The notes under the pieces were generated by a model that saw only the letters and a program-made list of their open reading frames with translations, made no database searches and was not told the origin of the DNA. Shown here one piece after another: positions 36,328-44,053 of a DNA stretch of 64,000 bases; position 1 is the first letter of the stretch; each line of letters begins with the position of its first letter. A program made the translations under genes and the position numbers. Source of the stretch: Accumulibacter sp031732795 (lineage in GTDB: Bacteria; Pseudomonadota; Gammaproteobacteria; Burkholderiales; Rhodocyclaceae); the NCBI GenBank assembly GCA_031732795.1, contig JAVMKC010000077.1:1-64000 (forward strand), in the 5' to 3' direction.

Positions 36328-36575
36328 ATTCTGGACCACCTCGATACGCACGAGAGAATGACGATTGGCTCGCTGCCCATGCCAACGTCACCAGTCACTG
36401 CACCCTCACCCACGCCAACCGGCCAAACCAAGTCCAAATCTGGTTTGGCACTTTCCAACGCAAGGCTCTGCGAAATGCCCGCTTGTCGAGCGCGGGCCAA
36501 CTCGTCGAGGCCATCCACCAGTCCGCCGCCACTCACGATCCGAACATCGCACCCTTGGTCTCCCGAGAGGCTTGA
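36328..36575 (+). pseudogene. C-terminal remnant of a second IS630-family transposase
   Basis: Reading HVILDHLDTHER, then after a frameshift near 36360 DDWLAAHANVTSHCTLTHAN and QVQIWFGTFQRKALRNARL, gives a good match to the DDE C-terminal half of IS630-type transposases (family HVILDNLxTHK, WLAAHPNVxxHFTPTHASWLNQVEIWF). The catalytic Glu of the QVEIWF motif is Gln here, and the N-terminal half is missing, so it is dead. The frame ends in TGA at 36573-36575, 30 bp from the end of the CRISPR-associated cas2. The rest of the 661-bp gap (35945-36605) shows nothing recognisable. Confidence 0.78.
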
Positions 36576-36605
36576 CCTCACGCACCTCCGGAACCAGGAA
36601 AACCG

Positions 36606-36902
36606 TCAGGCGACCGTCGGTGGCAAACCGGTCCAGACGATTCCCGCCGGCAGGCTGGCGCGGCCGACCCGTTCCTGGTGCCCGCGGTGTGGCAGACGAT
36701 AACAGCGCACGTCGTCCTCGCACGGCTTGATCAGCGCGCCGATTCTCGCCAGACAACGCTGCTGATCGGCAGCGCTGCCGACCAGCAGAAAAATGCTGTA
36801 CTCCAGCGGCGTGGCGTGCTTGCACATTTCACGATGCACGCGCTGCAGACGACGTGGATGAGCGATGTCGTAGCCGATGACGAACGCCAGTTCAGTCGTC
36901 AT
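36606..36902 (-). CDS. cas2: CRISPR-associated endonuclease Cas2 (second copy, cas2b)
   Basis: A 98-aa Cas2 with the ferredoxin-like start LAFVIGYDIAHPRRLQRVHR (the catalytic-site Asp of strand 1 is in GYD) and the conserved SIFLLVGSAADQQRCLARI and VRCYRLPHRG segments. The ATG at 36902 lies inside the end of cas1 (11-bp overlap); the upstream open frame is cas1 sequence out of phase. It differs clearly from the other Cas2 in this locus (cas2a, 37930-38217), so this is not a recent duplication. Last gene of the CRISPR locus; an IS630 remnant follows. Confidence 0.88.
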   Translation of the reverse strand: MTTELAFVIGYDIAHPRRLQRVHREMCKHATPLEYSIFLLVGSAADQQRCLARIGALIKPCEDDVRCYRLPHRGHQERVGRASLPAGIVWTGLPPTVA

Positions 36903-37914
36903 CCGGCATGCCAAGCGCAGTGTCGGTGTCCAGAAGCGGCGCGGCCTGGTCCGGATCGGCGGACGTCGCTCGAGACACCCCGGCCACCTGCCGCATCGTC
37001 CGGGCAACATCGGCGACGTTCTCGGTCAATTGCTTGCGCAACCGCGCCGCCACTGGCTCCCATTCGGCATAGAAACGCGAGCGGCCGGCCTTGCCGAGCA
37101 GGCAGCCGGCCTCGCTGCGGGTAAAATCCTCGGCCCGCAAAGCACCCGAACGAAACAGCCGCCAGACCTGCTGATCGACCTCGACGCGCAAAGGCTCGAC
37201 CAGATCGCAGGCCATCGACTCGCGGCCGAAATCCAGCGTATGGAAAAAACCGACAAAGGGATCGAGACCGGCACCGTACAGCGCCAGCACCGCCTCGGCG
37301 TGCAGCAGCGTGTAGCCCAGCGACAACAGGGCATTCACCGGGTCGCGCGGCGGCCGGCGGTTACGGCCGGCAAACTGCAGACCGGCCGGCAACAGGTGGG
37401 CGAAGCCCTCGAAATACGCCGCTGATCCGGCACCTTCCAGACCGCGCAGCGCGGCGAGCGACGCTTGCCGGTCGACCGTTTCGATACAGCCGGCAATCCG
37501 GCGCAGCGCCACGGTCAGCGGATAGCGCAAACCCAGCTCGCTGTCGCGCCGACTGGCCAGAAAAGCTTCCTGAGCGCGCAATTTGGCCTCGACGATCGCC
37601 CGCGCGAAACGCAGGCAGAAATCGGCATCCAGCGACAGGCAATATTGGGAAACACGGCGGGCGGCATCGTTATGCGGCCGGCCGAGCAGCAGCGTCGGCA
37701 CCGCCTTGCGCCCGGAGAGAACGACCACGCCGATGCCACGTTCGCCGAGTTTGCCGAGCAACGACGAGGTAAGCGTCACCTCGCCGCGCAGAAACACCCG
37801 TGCCAGCGGCGCCAGCGGCACCGTTCCGACGCGTTGATCGTTCTCGTAAAACACCAGCGCCTCGCCGTCCGCCTTCAGCGTCACGCCGCGCCGATCGACA
37901 TACAAACTGCTCAT
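36892..37914 (-). CDS. cas1: CRISPR-associated integrase Cas1
   Basis: Integrase that inserts new spacers, together with Cas2. It has 340 aa; the metal-binding triad is present: E160 (LRGLEGAGSAAYF), H225 (GFFHTLDFGRES) and D237 with E240 (ACDLVE). The N-terminal beta-domain starts SSLYVDRRGVTLKADGEAL. The C-terminal ~40 residues (after LTENVADVARTM) are a polar tail not typical of Cas1 and overlap the cas2b start. It lies 15 bp after cas2a, so cas2a-cas1-cas2b is one unit located past the trailer end of the array. Confidence 0.94.
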   Translation of the reverse strand: MSSLYVDRRGVTLKADGEALVFYENDQRVGTVPLAPLARVFLRGEVTLTSSLLGKLGERGIGVVVLSGRKAVPTLLLGRPHNDAARRVSQYCLSLDADFCLRFARAIVEAKLRAQEAFLASRRDSELGLRYPLTVALRRIAGCIETVDRQASLAALRGLEGAGSAAYFEGFAHLLPAGLQFAGRNRRPPRDPVNALLSLGYTLLHAEAVLALYGAGLDPFVGFFHTLDFGRESMACDLVEPLRVEVDQQVWRLFRSGALRAEDFTRSEAGCLLGKAGRSRFYAEWEPVAARLRKQLTENVADVARTMRQVAGVSRATSADPDQAAPLLDTDTALGMPDDD

Positions 37915-37929
37915 GATTCCCCCGTTATC

Positions 37930-38217
37930 TCAGACGATCAGAAAGACATCGGTCGCCGGCGCTCGCGCCAGACCCAGGTACTCGCAAGGCAGACGTGGAT
38001 CGAGCTGAAAGATGTGCGCCCGGTCCCGTTCGACATCGAGCAGTTCGCTCAACGTGTGCCGTACCTCGCGCAACTCGGCGGCGGTGAGCCAACACTCGAA
38101 AAACGACTTCTGCCCGCCGACCTTGTAGCCGATCAGATATTGATGCACCCGCCGCCAGCGCTTGGCGTCGCTGACGTCGTAGCAGACCAGATAGAGGGTT
38201 CGCGCGGCTTCGGACAT
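37930..38217 (-). CDS. cas2: CRISPR-associated endonuclease Cas2 (first copy, cas2a)
   Basis: A 95-aa Cas2. The N-terminal strand LYLVCYDVSDAKRWRRVHQY carries the conserved Asp, followed by GQKSFFECWLTAAELREVR and a C-terminus ending ATDVFLIV. I use the ATG at 38217; the longer frame from 38298 runs through the promoter region. A palindrome and a -10-like TACAGT lie just upstream, and the predicted transcript start would fall almost on the ATG (possibly leaderless). First gene of the adaptation unit. Confidence 0.9.
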   Translation of the reverse strand: MSEAARTLYLVCYDVSDAKRWRRVHQYLIGYKVGGQKSFFECWLTAAELREVRHTLSELLDVERDRAHIFQLDPRLPCEYLGLARAPATDVFLIV

Positions 38218-38223
38218 GCACCG

Positions 38224-38268
38224 ACTGTACGCCGGAACTCGGCGCATGTCGGCAATGGCAAGCTTGCC
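38224..38268 (-). promoter_or_regulatory. Putative promoter/operator of cas2a-cas1-cas2b
   Basis: Contains the perfect 12-bp palindrome GGCAAGCTTGCC (38257-38268) and, exactly 27 nt downstream on the minus strand, a -10-like TACAGT (38224-38229). The same palindrome at the same distance from a -10-like box precedes csm2 and the first gene of the locus. No good -35 is visible, which would fit activator dependence. Confidence 0.55.
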
Positions 38269-38352
38269 GGGGGTGGAAGCCGCCAACCGTCGCGCCAAGC
38301 GGCGGTCTGGTCATCAACAAAATCAACCGTTTTTTTGCTCTGGCCAGCATCA

Positions 38353-41300
38353 GTTTCAATCCCTTTGATTTCAGGGCTGGTTATTCACAGAAGTTCCCGC
38401 ATGGTGGAATTTTCGGAGATGTGTCTCAATCCCTTTGATTTCAGGGCTAGTTATTCACCGAAGTTGCTGCTCAAATCGAGCTCATCAACCTGTCTCAATC
38501 CCTTTGATTTCAGGGCTGGTTATTCACGCGCTGGTTGCCGCCGATACCCGTCAATCTGGCAGAGTCTCAATCCCTTTGATTTCAGGGCTGGTTATTCACT
38601 TATCCGGTTATGACATACGCCGAAGTTTCCGAGTCTCAATCCCTTTGATTTCAGGGCTGGTTATTCACGAAAAGCAGACTTGCCAGACTGGCCGGAGTGG
38701 TGCTGTCTCAATCCCTTTGATTTCAGGGCTGGTTATTCACAAAAGACTGCAAGCATGGGTCGATGAGGCGCAAAGTCTCAATCCCTTTGATTTCAGGGCT
38801 GGTTATTCACATAGGCGGAAAAATCGAAGTCGGTGAAAAGACCGGCTGTCTCAATCCCTTTGATTTCAGGGCTGGTTATTCACGNNNNNNNNNNNNNNNN
38901 NNNNNNNNNNNNNNNNNNNNNNNNNNNNNNNNNNNNNNNNNNNNNNNNNNNNNNNNNNNNNNNNNNNNNNNNNNNNNNNNNNNNGTCTCAATCCCTTTGA
39001 TTTCAGGGCTGGTTATTCACGGATAGTCTCACCGAGCAAGGCGCCAGGCTTACCCAGTCTCAATCCCTTTGATTTCAGGGCTGGTTATTCACGAAGTCGA
39101 TCTGTTGCATCACCGCATCAGCATTACGTCTCAATCCCTTTGATTTCAGGGCTGGTTATTCACGTCAAGGGGATTGAGTCGTCCTATGGCGCTGCTTCGT
39201 CTCAATCCCTTTGATTTCAGGGCTGGTTATTCACGTCCGCGAGTGTCTGGCCCACGCGCCATTTACCGTCTCAATCCCTTTGATTTCAGGGCTGGTTATT
39301 CACGAAAACGGCGGACGCCGATCCAATACTCATGATAGGTCTCAATCCCTTTGATTTCAGGGCTGGTTATTCACAGATGTTATTGATACGCTTAACACAC
39401 TTGACAAAGTCTCAATCCCTTTGATTTCAGGGCTGGTTATTCACCGCTACTCTTCGCGCAGGTTATTGCACCAATTCAGTCTCAATCCCTTTGATTTCAG
39501 GGCTGGTTATTCACCAGGCCGGGAAAGAGAAGTCGCGTGGCTGGCCAGTCTCAATCCCTTTGATTTCAGGGCTGGTTATTCACCGGCGAGCGAAAGCCAG
39601 TGGGAAAGACTGACTGCCGGGGTCTCAATCCCTTTGATTTCAGGGCTGGTTATTCACATATGTCCGTTGGCGAAAACATTATAGCAGGGGAAGTCTCAAT
39701 CCCTTTGATTTCAGGGCTGGTTATTCACTTAAAATGGAACTGACGATCGCTGAAATCAAGTCTCAATCCCTTTGATTTCAGGGCTGGTTATTCACGTACC
39801 GGCCTGCCGGTACACTGGTCGAAACTCGTGACGTCTCAATCCCTTTGATTTCAGGGCTGGTTATTCACTGAATTGGTGGCGATGTGTAGATGATCGCCAA
39901 AATGGTCTCAATCCCTTTGATTTCAGGGCTGGTTATTCACACGCGGATCGTGGTGAATCTCAAGAGGAGACAGTGTCTCAATCCCTTTGATTTCAGGGCT
40001 GGTTATTCACCGCCACAATCCTGGCTCGCTGCCCAGGAGGGAAAAAAGTTCGTCTCAATCCCTTTGATTTCAGGGCTGGTTATTCACCGAACCGGCGGAA
40101 GTTTATATGCGGGCGGAGAAGTGTCTCAATCCCTTTGATTTCAGGGCTGGTTATTCACTTGATGCCCTTTATGCCTACTTCAGCTAAGGCTTTGTCTCAA
40201 TCCCTTTGATTTCAGGGCTGGTTATTCACAGCCTTGGCCTTGGCGCGTTGCCATGGGTTGGAGGTCTCAATCCCTTTGATTTCAGGGCTGGTTATTCACG
40301 TGGCAAGGTGGTTGCAATGAATCCGTTAATTACGTCTCAATCCCTTTGATTTCAGGGCTGGTTATTCACTGGAGAAAAAGTTACCACTAAAGAGTATCTG
40401 CATGGTCTCAATCCCTTTGATTTCAGGGCTGGTTATTCACCATCTATATGGCGCCTTGGTACAAGGAGTGGAAGGTCTCAATCCCTTTGATTTCAGGGCT
40501 GGTTATTCACTACCGCTTGGGGTCAACAGATTTGGGCGGTCGGCAAGTCTCAATCCCTTTGATTTCAGGGCTGGTTATTCACCCAAAAGCAAAGCGTCGA
40601 CTGTCGAAATTACTATGTCTCAATCCCTTTGATTTCAGGGCTGGTTATTCACGACGGCTCGGTGCACATTAAGGCGACCGACGGTAGTCTCAATCCCTTT
40701 GATTTCAGGGCTGGTTATTCACGAACACGAACGCCCTGATCGCCGCCGCCCGTTTCGTCTCAATCCCTTTGATTTCAGGGCTGGTTATTCACCCGGCCCC
40801 TTTGCCGCAAGGTGGTTTTGCGCCGATGTCTCAATCCCTTTGATTTCAGGGCTGGTTATTCACATGAAACTGACAACGACCCTTAACAAAATCCGCGTCT
40901 CAATCCCTTTGATTTCAGGGCTGGTTATTCACATTCCGCTGACTGCAACCCTCTCGGATGGGGGGGGTCTCAATCCCTTTGATTTCAGGGCTGGTTATTC
41001 ACAAGACTTGCGTATTTCATACTTCACGGGTATTTGGTCTCAATCCCTTTGATTTCAGGGCTGGTTATTCACGTGCGATGGATTACGAAGACCAGCAAGC
41101 CGAACAGGGTCTCAATCCCTTTGATTTCAGGGCTGGTTATTCACTTACGAAACGCGGATTTATCCAAGCCGTTTATCGTCTCAATCCCTTTGATTTCAGG
41201 GCTGGTTATTCACACCATCCTCGCGGGGTAAATCATGATCGCATACCAGTCTCAATCCCTTTGATTTCAGGGCTGGTTATTCACAGATTGCGAAGTTGAT

Positions 41301-41353
41301 TGCCAAAAGCAAAGCGCGTCTCAATCCCTTTGATTTCAGGGCTGGTTATTCAC
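38353..41353 (-). CRISPR. Type III CRISPR array, 42 visible repeats
   Basis: A 36-bp repeat (plus strand starts GTCTCAATCC, ends GGTTATTCAC) occurs 42 times with 40 complete spacers of 31-41 bp, plus an assembly gap of 100 N. Transcription is assigned to the minus strand. Read that way the repeat ends in ATTGAGAC, close to the usual 8-nt crRNA tag ATTGAAAC, and the only two imperfect repeats (38353-38388 and 38423-38458) sit at the left, which is then the old trailer end. The leader side is the right end (41353), where the last repeat overlaps cas6. Downstream of the array lie cas2a-cas1-cas2b. Confidence 0.97.
38885..38984. other. Assembly gap (100 N) inside the CRISPR array
   Basis: Exactly 100 N follow one base of a spacer and precede an intact repeat at 38985. 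The round number suggests a nominal scaffold gap, so the real number of missing repeat-spacer units is unknown. Confidence 0.98.
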
Positions 41354-42392
41354 TGCGCTCGCAGTTTAGCAGATATTTTTCAATGGCTTGCCGGGGGCGC
41401 TGGCAATTTTGCCGCTCGACGGCGAGGATGTCTCTTGGCGGCTCGGGGCATAGCCGGTACTGGCCGAGGCCGAATGCCGTTTCCTTGCCGACGTGCAGCC
41501 ATTCGCCCAGGCGCAGGAGTTCGGCGAAAGGGGCGAGATTGCCGTCAAGACGCCAGTCGCCAACGACGCCGCCCAGCCGCATCGCCTGCCGCTGGCGCGA
41601 TGAGTAGCGCGCCCAGTCGCGCCAGATCAATGCTTTATGGTCGTCAAGGGCGGCGCAGGCGGCTTTCAGGGCCGCGAAATCCGGCGTCGGCAGCGAGCTG
41701 TCGCCGTGGAACTCGGCCACCAGGCTGACGCGGCGGGCCAGCGCCATCAGCAACGTCACCGGTTGCAGCGCCGCGGGCGGCAAGGCGCGGCCGTTGTGCT
41801 GCAGACGCAGCGGGGTGATGAATCGCAGGGTCACACCGCGGACCGGCGCCGACGGGGCGTCGAGACGGATCAGCGACCGGTGCTCGGCGATGCGGCCGCC
41901 TTCGGGCCGGTAGATGAGCCGTTCGCCGTCTTCGCCATCGTCGCCGCAATGGACGACCTGCCGCAGTTCGGCGGTGCCGTCGCCGGCGCCGACGCCGCGG
42001 GCGAGCGCGCGCCGCCAGGCGAGAATGATCAGCGACAACTGTTGGCACGCCCGGCCGATCAGCACCTGGTGGAAGACCAGCACCTGTCCTGTGTCGAGCG
42101 TCCGGGCGCCCCAGGCGGGGGCTTCGATGACATACGGCACGGGAATTTCCGAAAAACGCTGCAGGGGATGCTGCTCCGGCGGCGTGGGGACGAAGACCGC
42201 CGGATACGGGCACTCGCCGGCCAGCGGACAACCGGCGCAATCTGGCTGCCGGGTCAGGCAGGCGACTTGACGCAGGGCGTGGCCGAAGGCGCCGCGCAGC
42301 ATCGAACCGGCGTAGTCGGGCAGGCGGATCGGCCGCGTCACCTGGAATTCGAAGCGGTAGCGGGCGAGCGGGAAGGTGGCCGGGCAGTTCAT
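41346..42392 (-). CDS. cas6: CRISPR pre-crRNA endoribonuclease Cas6
   Basis: RAMP-fold ribonuclease that cuts the array transcript within repeats to make type III crRNAs. 348 aa; it shows family features RGAFGHALRQ near residue 35, a CxxC...C cluster (DCAGCPLAGECPYP) and the C-terminal glycine-rich loop GKETAFGLGQYRL. The ATG overlaps the csm5 stop (ATGA at 42389-42392). The last codon and the TAA stop (41346-41348) lie inside the leader-proximal CRISPR repeat, and the AGT codon before them straddles the junction. Last protein gene of the csm2-csm3-csm4-csm5-cas6 unit before the array. Confidence 0.9.
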   Translation of the reverse strand: MNCPATFPLARYRFEFQVTRPIRLPDYAGSMLRGAFGHALRQVACLTRQPDCAGCPLAGECPYPAVFVPTPPEQHPLQRFSEIPVPYVIEAPAWGARTLDTGQVLVFHQVLIGRACQQLSLIILAWRRALARGVGAGDGTAELRQVVHCGDDGEDGERLIYRPEGGRIAEHRSLIRLDAPSAPVRGVTLRFITPLRLQHNGRALPPAALQPVTLLMALARRVSLVAEFHGDSSLPTPDFAALKAACAALDDHKALIWRDWARYSSRQRQAMRLGGVVGDWRLDGNLAPFAELLRLGEWLHVGKETAFGLGQYRLCPEPPRDILAVERQNCQRPRQAIEKYLLNCERSE

Positions 42393-44053
42393 GGCCGGCG
42401 CAGCGCGGCCAGCTTTTTGCGCTCCTCCTTGAGATCGACCTTGACCACTTGCGGCAGCCAGTGCTCGATGGCTTCGGCGACGGCGAGCCGATCGGCCGGC
42501 GGCCAGTCGGCCGCCTCGCGCGCCAGTTCGCGGGCCCGGGTGTGCGTTTGCGCGTGCGGGTTTTCCTTGCTGCCACGCAATTGGGCGAGACGAGCGGCGC
42601 AGTGGTCGGCAAACGCTTGTACGCGCTGCTGGTTGGGAGTCATCTGTTCGATTTGGTGCTGGCGTTGCGCGGCAGCGGCTTCTGCGGCGGCGCGTTCAGC
42701 CGCGGCGGCGGCTCTCTTGCGGGCGATTTCGGCGGCCCGGACGGCTTGTTGCGCCTGTTTTTCCTCCCACCGCAGCAGACGGTCCTGATGTGCGTCGCGC
42801 AGCGCGCGGCTGCGCGCGCCCAGCCGCCGGCGGACTTCGTCGGCGTGGTGGCGGTGGGCGTCGTCGCTGGCGTCGACCCATAGCCAGCCAAAGGGCAGCA
42901 GGCCGCCGTTGCCCGTCCGGGTCAGGCTGGCCAACCGTTGTTCGGTGGTCGTCGGACGGAAATCGAAAGTGTGTTTGCCGTTGATGCGTGGTCCGAGGAT
43001 TTTGATGCGCCGCACTTCGTCGAGGGTCACCGATTCGGCGCCGCTGTGATGGCCGACGCGCAGCAGAAAGCCCTGATGGTCGTCGATCAGCACCTGCAGC
43101 GGTCCGTCGATCAGGTCCTCGATCAGTTGCCGCCACGCGGGGTCGAGCCGTTCGCCAAGTACTGGGTGCTGGAGTTCGGCGGCCAGCCGCGGGCGATAGA
43201 AACCGTTGCAGGCTTCGCACAGCGTTTCCCAGGCCATCGTCGCGCCGGGGAGCAGGCGTAGCTCGCCGCGGAAGGCAGTCGGCAGCGCTTCGGGGATCGT
43301 TTCGAGAAACACCTTGATTTCACTGGGCGGTCTTTCATCGGGGCGGGGCGGACGCTTCTTTTTGCCGATGGCGTAAATGACCTGCGTCGGTGGCGGGACT
43401 TCGTCGTCATCGACGTGCGCGTCGGCGAGCGCCAACCGGCGGAAGGGGTCGTTTTCGAATTTACCGGCTTGATAGCCGAGCAGGCATTGTTCGAGACGCG
43501 CGGCGGCGCCTTTTCGTGCGGTGTCGATCGTGCTGGCGGCGCCCGGCGCGCGCAGCAGCGTCTGGTTGAGCCAGGCGGTGCGAATGCTGCCTTTCAGCGA
43601 ACTGCCGGGCAGATAGGGGCTGCCGTCCAGGGGCCGGAAGGCGGTGCGGGCGATCTGGAAGCGGTTGTAAACCGCGTCCTCATCGCTGGCGGCGGTTGCC
43701 GGCTGTGCCGGGCGGCCGACCTTGGTGAGGTATTCGCGAGCCAGCGCCGGGGTAACCGCCACTTGGCGGACGGCGAATTCGGAGAAGCGGGCCGCCGAGG
43801 CGCTGAAAAAGCGTTGCACGGCGGCGATCGGCTGGCGCTGGCTGGCGAGAGCGGCCAGTTTGCGGTTTTCGTCGTCGCTGAGCGCCATCAACAGGGTCGC
43901 CGGTTCGAGAACGTGCAGCAGTTCGTCGTGGATGACGAAGGTGCTCGGTTCGTAGTGTTCGCCGCAACCGATATGCACCGGCGACAGCGTCGAGAAATAC
44001 AGCGGGCGGCTGTCGACATGCGGTGTGGCGCGGATCGTGGGGCGGGTGCTCAT
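42389..44053 (-). CDS. csm5: Type III-A effector subunit Csm5 with a long coiled-coil C-terminus
   Basis: Caps the crRNA 3' side of the Csm complex. The RAMP features are LSPVHIGCGEHYEPSTFVI near the N-terminus and the glycine-rich SPYLPGSSLKGSIRTAWLNQ loop. At 554 aa it is much longer than usual Csm5 (about 350-450). Roughly the last 150 residues are a charged, Ala/Arg/Glu-rich helical extension (for example AAEIARKRAAAAAERAAAEA), probably a coiled coil and not part of the ordinary fold. Starts with ATGA overlap on csm4 and ends with ATGA overlap on cas6. Confidence 0.92.
   Translation of the reverse strand: MSTRPTIRATPHVDSRPLYFSTLSPVHIGCGEHYEPSTFVIHDELLHVLEPATLLMALSDDENRKLAALASQRQPIAAVQRFFSASAARFSEFAVRQVAVTPALAREYLTKVGRPAQPATAASDEDAVYNRFQIARTAFRPLDGSPYLPGSSLKGSIRTAWLNQTLLRAPGAASTIDTARKGAAARLEQCLLGYQAGKFENDPFRRLALADAHVDDDEVPPPTQVIYAIGKKKRPPRPDERPPSEIKVFLETIPEALPTAFRGELRLLPGATMAWETLCEACNGFYRPRLAAELQHPVLGERLDPAWRQLIEDLIDGPLQVLIDDHQGFLLRVGHHSGAESVTLDEVRRIKILGPRINGKHTFDFRPTTTEQRLASLTRTGNGGLLPFGWLWVDASDDAHRHHADEVRRRLGARSRALRDAHQDRLLRWEEKQAQQAVRAAEIARKRAAAAAERAAAEAAAAQRQHQIEQMTPNQQRVQAFADHCAARLAQLRGSKENPHAQTHTRARELAREAADWPPADRLAVAEAIEHWLPQVVKVDLKEERKKLAALRRP

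Noticed and set aside
36237..36581. 114-codon minus-strand frame next to cas2b
   Set aside because: It is antisense to the IS630 transposase remnant, which gives clear family motifs on the plus strand.
38218..38352. Left flank of the CRISPR array as leader
   Set aside because: It lies beside the only degenerate repeats and on the wrong side for the ATTGAGAC crRNA tag. The region is better explained as the cas2a promoter.
38435..41607. Series of plus-strand frames repeating NPFDFRAGYS or IPLISGLVIH
   Set aside because: These are translations of the 36-bp CRISPR repeat and its spacers, not proteins.
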